Below, piece after piece: positions 1 to 8,000 of a stretch of 10,985 nt of DNA. The stretch is from an uncultured Mailhella sp. Its GTDB lineage: Bacteria; Desulfobacterota; Desulfovibrionia; Desulfovibrionales; Desulfovibrionaceae. The stretch lies in NCBI GenBank assembly GCA_910579055.1, contig CAJTSU010000003.1:52061-63045 (forward strand). The letters run 5' to 3'. Position 1 is the stretch's first letter, and each line of letters starts with the position of its first letter. Under the pieces are notes generated by a model. It had not been told where the DNA came from. It worked only from the letters and a program-made list of their open reading frames with translations, and made no database searches. Made by a program: the position numbers and the translations under genes.

Positions 1-5
1 GGGGC

Positions 6-68
6 CCGCTTTTTTGTCTATCGAAAACCTCCCGCTAGGCGGGAGGTTTTCGATAGACAAAAAAGCGG
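6..68. repeat. Perfect 63-nt palindrome (30-bp arms, 3-nt loop), probable bidirectional terminator
   Basis: Positions 6-35 and 39-68 are exact reverse complements around the loop TAG (36-38). The core is a GC-rich hairpin (CCTCCCGC / GCGGGAGG) flanked on one side by AAAA and on the other by TTTT, so either strand gives an intrinsic-terminator-like hairpin followed by a short U run. Further out the arms contain T6 (10-15) and A6 (59-64). It would stop plus-strand transcription entering from the left edge and back up the terminator of the minus-strand stress-protein gene. The arms are far longer than an ordinary terminator needs, so a dispersed palindromic repeat or cruciform-forming element is the main alternative. 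Confidence 0.75.
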
Positions 69-95
69 CCTGCATTCCTTTTCGAACACAGGCCG
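59..95 (-). terminator. Intrinsic terminator downstream of the universal stress protein gene
   Basis: On the minus strand, CGGCCTG (95-89) pairs with CAGGCCG (72-66): a perfect 7-bp GC-rich stem with a 16-nt loop. It is followed by C and then six T residues (64-59). It lies about 70 nt beyond the TAA of the stress-protein gene. Its 3' arm shares bases 66-68 with the large palindrome, so the two structures compete in a single transcript. A smaller stem (GAGGAG, three bases, CTCCTC; about 110-124) lies between the gene and this terminator and has no U tract. Confidence 0.75.
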
Positions 96-165
96 ACATT
101 AAAGACACGGAGGAGATCCTCCTCACATGCAATGGGTCCATTTCGTCGTCATAAACGGCATTATA

Positions 166-636
166 TTAAAAATCTTCAGGCGGAGTGCATTCCAAGCTCA
201 GGTCATTGGGGATAACCATGACGGGCACACGGGTGTTGCCGATTACGCTTTCGGAAGGACGGCTGAACAGGAAACTGAAGAAGCCCTTGGTGGACATGCT
301 GCCCATCACCACGAGATCAGCGCAACGCTTGTCGACAAGTTCAAGAAGTTCACGGGCGGGATTACCACTCAACATGACAGGTTCCGCGTCAAAGCCCTGG
401 AAGTTGGTGGTCACGAATTCTTCAAGGAATTCTTTTGTACGTTCCTTGCTGTTCTCCAGAACTTCTTCCACCATCGGCGAGGTAATATAGTTGCGCAGGT
501 TGTCGGTGGAAGGCAAAGAGTGAGCTACCAGGATCTTGGAATTTTCCATTTTTGCAATATCTTTGGTGTATTGCACAATATCCTGGGAGTTTTCGGTCAG
601 GTTGACGCAACAAATAATGGTCGAAAAGAGGGACAT
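166..636 (-). CDS. Universal stress protein, UspA family (single domain, 156 aa)
   Basis: This is a cytoplasmic single-domain UspA-family protein, usually a dimer made under starvation or stress. The fold shows in the N-terminal strand STIICCVNLTENS, the middle strand SKILVAHS (residues 33-40), the LSGNPARELLELV segment (89-101), and the C-terminal strand-loop-strand ADLVVMGS ... VPVMVIP (106-143). The ATP-binding signature G-x2-G-x9-G-S/T is degraded here: after G112-S113 the second glycine is S115, and the terminal GS pair reads S125-R126. ATP binding is therefore doubtful, as in E. coli UspA itself. An in-frame ATG lies 57 bases upstream, but the start at 636 is preferred because AAGGAGA sits about 6 nt before it and homology begins there. 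The gene follows the nitroreductase on the same strand after 86 bp and has its own terminator. The exact stress role is unknown. Confidence 0.88.
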   Translation of the reverse strand: MSLFSTIICCVNLTENSQDIVQYTKDIAKMENSKILVAHSLPSTDNLRNYITSPMVEEVLENSKERTKEFLEEFVTTNFQGFDAEPVMLSGNPARELLELVDKRCADLVVMGSMSTKGFFSFLFSRPSESVIGNTRVPVMVIPNDLSLECTPPEDF

Positions 637-722
637 GGCAGTCTCCTTAAAAAGGGTGATCAGGCTTTTGCTTTTTGTTATCATACCCCACACGAGGAAG
701 CAATGGGGCGTATTTTGGGATT

Positions 723-1232
723 CTACCAGCGGTTATGGTGGACTTTTGCTCCGTCAAAGCGATCTTCTCGCGTGAAGGGTTGCAGAGGGTGTCCTATAAT
801 CAGCAAAGCAAAGGGGCGTATATTGCCGGGTATATTGAGCAGTTTGATAAAGGCCTCCTCTCTTTCGGTATGAGGATGGATGCCGCACCACAGACTTCCC
901 AGCTCCAGTGCTCGCGCCGCCAGCATCATTGTTTGCGTCGCCGCTGCCGCATCTTGGGGCCAGAATTCCGGGGCATGTCCGGCATTCGTATCGCCGCACA
1001 CGACAATGGCAAGCGGGGCATCGGCAGCAGGTTTTGCATAAGGATGGATACGTGTGATTTCATCCAGAGCCTCACGTTCATCAACAACAATAAAACGCCA
1101 GCTTTGAGAATTCGTTGCGGTAGGAGACACCATGCCCGCGCGGAGGATTTTTTCAAGATCTTCACCCGATACAGGGTCAGGGGTAAATTTTCGGATACTG
1201 CGCCTGGTATGAATGATATCAAGAAAGTCCAT
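723..1232 (-). CDS. Nitroreductase-family FMN flavoprotein (169 aa)
   Basis: This is a small cytoplasmic flavoprotein of the NfsA/NfnB-type nitroreductase superfamily. Members bind FMN as homodimers and use NAD(P)H to reduce nitro groups, quinones or other electron acceptors. The family start HTRRSIRKF (8-16) supplies the arginines and serine that hold the FMN phosphate. SPTATNSQSWRFIVV (36-50) matches the A-P-S-x-x-N-x-Q-x-W-x-F motif, and AAAATQTMMLAARALELGSLWCGIHP (95-120) is the conserved helix and turn beside the isoalloxazine ring. The protein ends DRFDGAKVHHNRW. The length is typical of the short subfamily. An ATG 45 bases upstream is possible, but the start at 1232 has AGAGG at 1238-1242 (5 nt upstream) and begins at the conserved MDFLDIIHTRRS. 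The substrate cannot be read from the sequence. It lies after the terminator of the pyruvate operon, so it is probably transcribed separately from that operon, perhaps together with the stress gene. Confidence 0.9.
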   Translation of the reverse strand: MDFLDIIHTRRSIRKFTPDPVSGEDLEKILRAGMVSPTATNSQSWRFIVVDEREALDEITRIHPYAKPAADAPLAIVVCGDTNAGHAPEFWPQDAAAATQTMMLAARALELGSLWCGIHPHTEREEAFIKLLNIPGNIRPFALLIIGHPLQPFTREDRFDGAKVHHNRW

Positions 1233-1294
1233 AGTTACCTCTGAAGAATAGTAGAAAGAGAGCTTTCGCTTTTGCACTGCACCATGCGGAGGAA

Positions 1295-1328
1295 TAAAAA
1301 CTGGCGGAGAGAGCTTCCCCGCCAGTTT
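1295..1328 (-). terminator. Strong intrinsic terminator of the birA-pyc-PEP synthase unit
   Basis: Read on the minus strand, AAACTGGCGG (1328-1319) pairs perfectly with CCGCCAGTTT (1307-1298). This is a 10-bp stem with an 11-nt loop, and the T run continues beyond the stem (TTTTTATT overall). It begins about 50 nt past the TGA of the PEP-synthase-like gene and lies about 60 bp upstream of the nitroreductase start, so it separates the two minus-strand units. A weaker stem without a U tract (TAGCCG / CGGCTA) lies directly after the stop codon. Confidence 0.88.
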
Positions 1329-1377
1329 CCGTCATCTTTCTGTCCGCGTCAATGATTAGCCGGATACCGGGCGGCTA

Positions 1378-4300
1378 TCAGTGCTCCGCTCTCCAGGATT
1401 CAAGCGCTTTCGCATGTTCAGCGAAGTTCATGAACCCGGCCTGGCGCAATGCGTCACTGACGGTTTCATCCCAGGGCCAGGCTGCATAAATGGTGGGCTT
1501 GTGGAATATGGCGCGGAAGTTCAGCATTTCTTTGCGGCATTCCGATTCTTTGGGGGTTCCCATAGATTTACGCAAGTTTTCATGCAGCCGTACGGATTCG
1601 CCTTCGTACCACTCGCGTATTTCCTCGCCCGTCTTGTATTTTTTGAGGAAATGTCCGAAGCCGTGCTCTTCCATCAGTGCGCACAGACGGGTAAAGTGCT
1701 GCTCGGAAAGCCACTTTCCAAGTTTCTCCGCAGGAATATTTTCCTTTTCCACCGCAGCGATTTCCAGCTTTGTCTTGTAGTACGTGTCCGGCACGACGGA
1801 AGCTGAGGAAATCCCAGCAATGGCGACGAGGCCGCGCAGAATGGCGCTGTTTGATACCCCCTGCCCACAGAAGCCCACCTTCTTGCCGTATCTGAGCCCG
1901 GTAAAAATGGTAGTGAGCAGCGCCCACACCACGGCCGGATCCTCTTCGTCATAGATATGGGCCAGGCTCGCATTGTCGCGGTCAGTAGCCAGAACCATCT
2001 GGGTCATATCGTTGGAACCAATGGAAAAACCATCGAATTCTTCCATGAAGTGACGCGCAAGAATTGCATTAGACGGGATTTCGGACATCTGAATAATCTT
2101 GAGCCCGTCCTGACCGCTTTTAAGGTTATGCACGCTTTCAAGATAACGCCGCATGGAACGTGCCTCTTCCAGCGTGCGCACGAACGGCAGCATGAGCTGG
2201 AGGTTGGAACCGCCGTAGACTCCGCGCGCAAGCTTGAAGGCTTCGATTTCCCAGTCGTGAATCTGGCGTGAAACCCCGCGGTAACCGAGCATGGGGTTAT
2301 CTTCATGCTGTTCAAACAGATTCCCGCCCAAGAGGTTGCGGTATTCGTTCGATTTGAAGTCGGTGGTGCGATAGGTGATGGATTTGCCATAGAAGGCCAT
2401 GGCGAAGAGGGCAAGCCCCTGGGCCAGGGTTTGGATATAGTGTTCCTTTCCGTTGCGGTAGCCGCGGGCACGAATGATGCTGTCTATTTTTTGCGGCACG
2501 GCCTTGAGGGCATCCATTTCCTTTGTCAAACCGCACTTTAATCCGACTTCACGGCGCAGGTCGCTGATATGACGGAATGCCGTGTGTACGGTTTCATCAT
2601 CGCGAACCTTGGCGCACAGGGCTTCGACTTCTCTGCTGACGGCCTCACGGCGAGCGTGAATTTCTTCCGGCGTGCCGTTGAGCAGGGCCAGTTCCTCTTC
2701 GTACCCGAAGATGATGCGGACATGTTCGTCGAGTTTGATGGAAGTTTTCAGAATATCCTGATAACGCACAGCATTTTCAACATATTCATCCAGCTTGTGA
2801 TCAAGTTCGCGCAATTTGCGCTGCTGAGCCAGCACTTCTTCCGTCGTGTGCGGTTCGGAGGCCGCTGTTTTTTCAATTTCGGCCGCCAGGCCGGTGACAT
2901 GGCTTACATATTCACGCAATTTGAAATCAAGCACAACAAGACCGGAGGCAAGCTGTTCCTGCATTACCTTAGTCAGGGTGTTGTCCATTTCAGCCAGCTT
3001 TTCTTCAACGATGCCCTGAAGCGTACCGGCATCGAATGCTTCCAGTGCCTGCGGATGGACGCCAACGTTGCCGAGCATGAATTCCGCGCGCAGCAGGCCG
3101 ACCTCAAAGTCGGGTACATTGCGCAGGCGTGAAAGGAACAGAGCCTGATTCACATCAGCAAGAACCAGACCGACATGCGTTTTGGTGGGGGGCAGGGCGG
3201 CAAGATCCATTTCCCCGCCGACATCGTGCAAAGGAAGAAGCCCGCGGTAAACGCAGCCTTTGGTGCCGTCAACGGTCACTTCCTGCCCGTCAAGCGCGCG
3301 CAGGGTTTCGAGACGTTGAATGCCGATGACGGCGGCAATGCCGAGTTCGCGGGAGGTAATGGCTGCATGGCTGGTGTCTCCGCCGACATTGGCCATGATA
3401 GCGCCAGCCACGCGCATGCCCGGCACCATGTCGGGGTCAGTGCGCTCGGCGGCCAGAATGTCGCCCTTGGCCACCTTGTTCAGTTCAAGTGCAGAGCGGA
3501 GGAAGCGGACGGTTCCCTGCCCGGCTCCACGGGAAGCGCCGTTACCTTCAAGCAGGACTTCCGCTCCCGCGGCGGCCTTTTCATCCACTTCAAGGCGGCG
3601 CATGAAGATGGTGTCGGGGTGCAGATCGAATTCTTCATTCCAGCGCGTCTCCGGGCGCGCCTGGACGAACCAGAGCTGCCCCTTGGCGTCAAAGCAGAAC
3701 TCGGTGTCCATAATCATGCCGCCGTAGGCCTTGCTGATGATCCGGACGGCACGGGCGATATCTTCGGCCTGAGCGATGGACAGCGCCCATTTATAGATTT
3801 CTTTTTCCGGAACACTGACTCGTTTGGTGCCGCCCTTGGCGTCATAAACGATTTTCTTGTCCTTGCAGCCCAGATTGCGGATAACGACTTCCGCGCCGTC
3901 GTCGCGCTGGAAGACATAGTATTTATCCGGCGTGACCATACCGCCGACAATGGACTCACCCAGGCCATAGCTGGCATCGATGCTTACCAGATCCTTGCGG
4001 CCAGTGCCCCGGCAGCCGGATGCGGTGTCCGCGCTGAACGCGGTACCGGCAATGACGGGATTGATCATGCGCATAATGCATACGGAAAGAGACGTATGCT
4101 CAATGGCCCATTCCTGTTTGGCCTGCTGGGCGAGGTTTTCATCTCCTGTAGCTTCGGCGCGGGTGATGCCGTCGCGGATGGCTTCCCGGCGATAGGTCAT
4201 GGAGCGCAGATTATAGGCGGAAGCGCAATCCCAGTGATAGGCCAGAACGACGTTATCTTCTCCCACCATGTTCAAATACGTGTCCTGCAGGCCGGCGAAA

Positions 4301-4938
4301 GCTTTCTTGCGAGAATCTTCTCCGGCGGCCGAAGAACGGACGGCAACAGGCACATCCACTTCACCGGCTTCGGCACAGATGTCGCGGTAGGCCTGACGCA
4401 CGGCTTCGTTCACGTCTGCGGGCATGGGGACGGAAAGAATGGCGGCCTGCACCAGTACGGAACGTTTGCGCAGCTGGTCAATGCTTTCCTGAGAGGTCGC
4501 AAAGCCTTCTACCACATTGTTGACAAAGGTACGGAGGCGGATACGGGTCGCGCCTTTCTGCTCTTCTGTCGCATTACGGATCTCTTTTCCCAGATTGCGA
4601 ACCAGTTTTTGCAGAAAGTCGGAATCCTGGTTGATTTCAGGATCATTCCAGTCGATCCGCGCGTATTCCCGCTCCACAAGGGAACGGACAAGAGCCGCAT
4701 TGACCGAGGTTTCATCCAGAACTTTATGGAAGCAGATGGATGAAATGGCGCGGAACTGCGGTGTACTGACGCCGGGGATCTCATGAATATGGGCGGTATT
4801 GTAGTTTTTGCCGCCGACGATGGTTTCGGCGACCTCGCCTATGGTCATGATATCGGCGCCGGTAAGGACAAGTTTCTGCTGCAGCTCTTCATTCAATGCC
4901 GTGGAATCCGTCTTTTTCGTGCTGCCGGTATTACCCAT
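1378..4938 (-). CDS. Phosphoenolpyruvate synthase-like protein, enlarged (1186 aa)
   Basis: The predicted reaction is ATP + pyruvate + H2O to AMP + PEP + phosphate, in the cytoplasm. The N-terminal ATP-grasp/pyruvate-phosphate dikinase domain (about 35-430) contains VGGKN (41-45), VAVRSSAAGED (198-208), FAGLQDTYLN, SADTASG and FVQARPET (424-431). The phosphohistidine domain carries GGDTSHAAITSRELGIAAVIG (519-539), with catalytic H524; T522 matches the threonine that PpsR-type regulators phosphorylate. The PEP-binding barrel (about 585-1065) has LLRAEF, TTDFKSNEYRNLLGG, NPMLGYRG, EIPSNAILA, FDGFSIGSNDMTQ (968-980) and FCGQG with the acid/base C1024. These motifs match PEP synthase better than PPDK. 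E. coli PpsA is about 790 residues; the surplus is a helical insertion of about 170 residues (about 640-830) and a C-terminal tail of about 120. The start has TTGGAGGAAC just upstream. It lies 67 bp downstream of pyc with no terminator between. A regulatory or inactive paralogue cannot be excluded, but the key residues are intact. Confidence 0.88.
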   Translation of the reverse strand: MGNTGSTKKTDSTALNEELQQKLVLTGADIMTIGEVAETIVGGKNYNTAHIHEIPGVSTPQFRAISSICFHKVLDETSVNAALVRSLVEREYARIDWNDPEINQDSDFLQKLVRNLGKEIRNATEEQKGATRIRLRTFVNNVVEGFATSQESIDQLRKRSVLVQAAILSVPMPADVNEAVRQAYRDICAEAGEVDVPVAVRSSAAGEDSRKKAFAGLQDTYLNMVGEDNVVLAYHWDCASAYNLRSMTYRREAIRDGITRAEATGDENLAQQAKQEWAIEHTSLSVCIMRMINPVIAGTAFSADTASGCRGTGRKDLVSIDASYGLGESIVGGMVTPDKYYVFQRDDGAEVVIRNLGCKDKKIVYDAKGGTKRVSVPEKEIYKWALSIAQAEDIARAVRIISKAYGGMIMDTEFCFDAKGQLWFVQARPETRWNEEFDLHPDTIFMRRLEVDEKAAAGAEVLLEGNGASRGAGQGTVRFLRSALELNKVAKGDILAAERTDPDMVPGMRVAGAIMANVGGDTSHAAITSRELGIAAVIGIQRLETLRALDGQEVTVDGTKGCVYRGLLPLHDVGGEMDLAALPPTKTHVGLVLADVNQALFLSRLRNVPDFEVGLLRAEFMLGNVGVHPQALEAFDAGTLQGIVEEKLAEMDNTLTKVMQEQLASGLVVLDFKLREYVSHVTGLAAEIEKTAASEPHTTEEVLAQQRKLRELDHKLDEYVENAVRYQDILKTSIKLDEHVRIIFGYEEELALLNGTPEEIHARREAVSREVEALCAKVRDDETVHTAFRHISDLRREVGLKCGLTKEMDALKAVPQKIDSIIRARGYRNGKEHYIQTLAQGLALFAMAFYGKSITYRTTDFKSNEYRNLLGGNLFEQHEDNPMLGYRGVSRQIHDWEIEAFKLARGVYGGSNLQLMLPFVRTLEEARSMRRYLESVHNLKSGQDGLKIIQMSEIPSNAILARHFMEEFDGFSIGSNDMTQMVLATDRDNASLAHIYDEEDPAVVWALLTTIFTGLRYGKKVGFCGQGVSNSAILRGLVAIAGISSASVVPDTYYKTKLEIAAVEKENIPAEKLGKWLSEQHFTRLCALMEEHGFGHFLKKYKTGEEIREWYEGESVRLHENLRKSMGTPKESECRKEMLNFRAIFHKPTIYAAWPWDETVSDALRQAGFMNFAEHAKALESWRAEH

Positions 4939-5005
4939 TGTGTTCCTCCAAAATACGGGAATTTACCATGAAGGTTCGGGTTAGAATAGTGAGAAGCCGA
5001 GCCGT

Positions 5006-8000
5006 TTAGTCGCTTACCTTATGACCGCACCAGGGGCAGTACATGATGGAAGCGGAAGGCAGAGGTTTCGCGCAGGCAGGATTTGCGCAGAAGTTTGGCG
5101 CGCGACCCAGTTCGACAATGAGTTCACCTTCGCGGACAGGAACCATTTTTCTTGTCAACTTGTAATCAGCAGTTTTGAACACATTTTTGACGATTCCGTC
5201 AACTGTAGCCAAAACTGCTTTTTCCTGTTTCATGATGGAGATATTGAACAGCTCTTGCCCTGCCTTGACCAGATCGCCGGGTTTGACATGTACAATCCAC
5301 AAATCGCCATTGGAAGGCGCCGCCACATGCAGGGGGTTGCCTGCTTCCGCCATGGGCACGGAATGTGAGGTACTGCCCGTGGCGTTTGCGACCTTGACCT
5401 CATGGGAAAGCAGCTCGGAATCATAGCGATACCGTACCATGACCGTGCCCTGTTCGGAAACGGGGCTGATGCTGAAAATACTCATTTCGTGCGGTTTACC
5501 GTCGGAGTCGGTGAACTGCATTTCCTGCTCCGGTTTCAGCCCTTCAAACCACACATGCAGCGGCAGATTGTTGGGATCGCCGAACTGGGAGACAAACTGC
5601 ATGGTTTTGACGGCATCGCCCGGGTGATTGAGGTACAGAATCCCTTCCTCTTTGTTCAGCGGGCGCTTGATGATGCCGGCGCAGGCTTCGAGTTCGCTTT
5701 CAATGTCGAGCGGAGGGAGATGTTGTAACGGGGAGTCTTCAGTTCTCTCTTTAATGGCCTTCGCCCATGTCTCTCCGAACGCGCTCCGGTAGACCCAGTC
5801 GGGCGGGAAGCCGAGAGGCAGTCTGCCGAATTTGCCGAGCAACAGATTGCGAAAGGCGTCGTTGCAATCCTGATAAAGTTCAAGACGCGCTTCCTTGAGT
5901 TCCTGCGAGGCTTGTTCTTCCGGTGTGGCGACCTGCTGTTCGAGAACGCGCAGCAGGTGCTGAACGGCTTCTTCTCCGCCGCGCTTCCACGCTCCTGTTA
6001 CGGCCAGGAACGCAGTGTTCCATGTAATCTGCGAGCCGGGGGTCACATCATGGTAACGCACGATCCGGCGCGTTCCCGCGAGGAAGCGGAGCATGGAGGG
6101 AAGAAGGTGAATATATCCCTGCTTCATTGCGCCTTCCTGCGAAGAGGAAGTGGCACCGCCGGGCATGCCATGTCTGACAACGTCGTGATCGATCCCCAGG
6201 AAGTAAGGGGAACAATAGCGGTCGTAGAAGGGCATAATCTGTTTGACCACAAAGTTTGCCTGGCGCAACATTTCCTTGTCGACGAGGGTTTCCAGACCAA
6301 GCTCTTCTTCAAGATAGGCGATGGTCGAGAAAGCGTCACCCTGTCCGTATGAACGGACTGAAGCCCCGAGCTGCACATCAAGGATATGCGCTCCGGCCTG
6401 AGCGGCGGCACCCACGCTGGGGACGAACAGACCGTCCGTATAATGGCGGTGGTAGTGCAGAACCAGTTCAGGCCAACGGCGGCGCAGTGCTCCCACCAGC
6501 TCCTTCATGAAGCGCGGAGGGCAAACCCCGGCCATGTCTTTGAGCCCGAGAATGATATTACGGGCCGCTTCCGCCTGATTTGTGCCCATGACCGATGCCG
6601 CCATGTCAAGGGTGGCTTCCGTTACTCCAAGATAGTGATCGACATCAAATCCTTTCGCCCACGAAAGGGAAATGGCGGGTTCGAACACCACATCCTTGCG
6701 GGACATGACGACTTCAGCGAGAGGGCGCATGTTCCGAATGTCATTGAGGAAGTCAAAACAGCGGACAATCTGGTAGTGATCGCAGATCATTTCTCCGGTT
6801 GCCTGCATCAGGTTCCGGGGCTGGGGCGTATAACCGAGAACGTTGGTGGAGCGCACCAGGATCTGCTTCAGCGTTTTCGGGGCAAACTGATTCCATGCGG
6901 AGGCTTCAGTGAACGGATAGGTCATATTGGCCATCATGGCCACATGGAAGTGCGCGCCGCCGCCGTTTTCCAGAGAGAAGAAATTGCAGTTGTCAAGATA
7001 GGGGCCGACAAGTTGATCTTCCGCCAGACGGAAACGATTGCCGCTGTTTGACTGCGTGCCGTCGCGCGTTGTGGTGTCCGTAAGGTGAACCTTGCCGGAA
7101 TCCCGCAGAAAAGAGAGCAGGGCGCTGCGGTCTTCACGCGGATAAGGAGAGGCTTCTTTTCTGCGCTGGGAGGAGATGGGCGGGAGCACAGGGCTAAATT
7201 CGGGCAGGCGGGGCGTATCCGCAGTGCGGTATTCTCCCAGCTGGACATAAGGGTTATAGCCCTTTGCCGAAATTTCGGCCACAAGCCGGGTCAGACGCTC
7301 TCCCTCGTGCGGCATATCCTGAAAATTCATGAGCTCAGGCGTGTCTGCAACGAAGTTCGTATCAAAAGCGGCATCGCAGAAGGCCTTGTTGTTCAGAATA
7401 TGCCGGTAAAAGGGAATAGTCGTTTTCAGCCCGCCGATACTGTATTCGTCCAGCGTGCGCTCCATAATGCCGCGCACCTTGTCCCAGCCGGATCCGTACG
7501 CGATGAGCAGTGCCCCGGCCGAATCATAATTCGAGGGAAATTCATATCCGGCCGACAAGTTGGAATCCAGGCGCACGCCGGGGCCGCCGGGAGAGACATA
7601 ACGCCGGATGCGCCCGGCATTCGGAGAAAAGTTTCGCTGCGGGTCTTCACAGTTGATACGCACCTGCATGGCCGTACAGGTCGGGCGCGTGTTTTCCGGG
7701 GTCAGCGTCAGCGGCACTCCGAAAGCCACGGCAATTTGCTGCTCCACAAGGTCGATGCCGTACCGGCATTCCGTAATGCCGTGTTCCACCTGCAACCGCG
7801 TGTTGACTTCAATCATGTACGGCGTGCCGTCCTGCGTGACCAGAAATTCAACAGTCGCCAGTGACTGATAATTTACGGCCTTGACCAGACGGCAAGCATA
7901 TTCCTTGAGGCGGGCGCGCAGATCTTCCGTCAGACCGACCCAGGGGGAAGGTGTGATTTCAATCAGTTTCTGATGGTTGCGCTGGATGGAGCAGTCACGT

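Noticed and set aside
637..722. TATGAT upstream of the stress gene as a promoter
   Set aside because: The only TTG-type -35 candidate is about 12 bp away, too close. The 86-bp gap may hold a promoter but I cannot point to one.
127..873. A 248-codon plus-strand frame across the stress gene and the nitroreductase end
   Set aside because: It is antisense to two genes with clear family motifs, and the product has no recognisable family or motif.
1233..1290. TACTAT at 1253-1248 as the -10 of a nitroreductase promoter
   Set aside because: The implied transcription start near 1241 would fall inside the Shine-Dalgarno, and the -35 region is poor.
3175..4743. A 522-codon open frame on the plus strand, antisense to the PEP-synthase-like gene
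   Set aside because: The opposite strand encodes clear PEP synthase motifs throughout. The antisense product shows no recognisable family and is explained by GC-rich codon use in the real gene.
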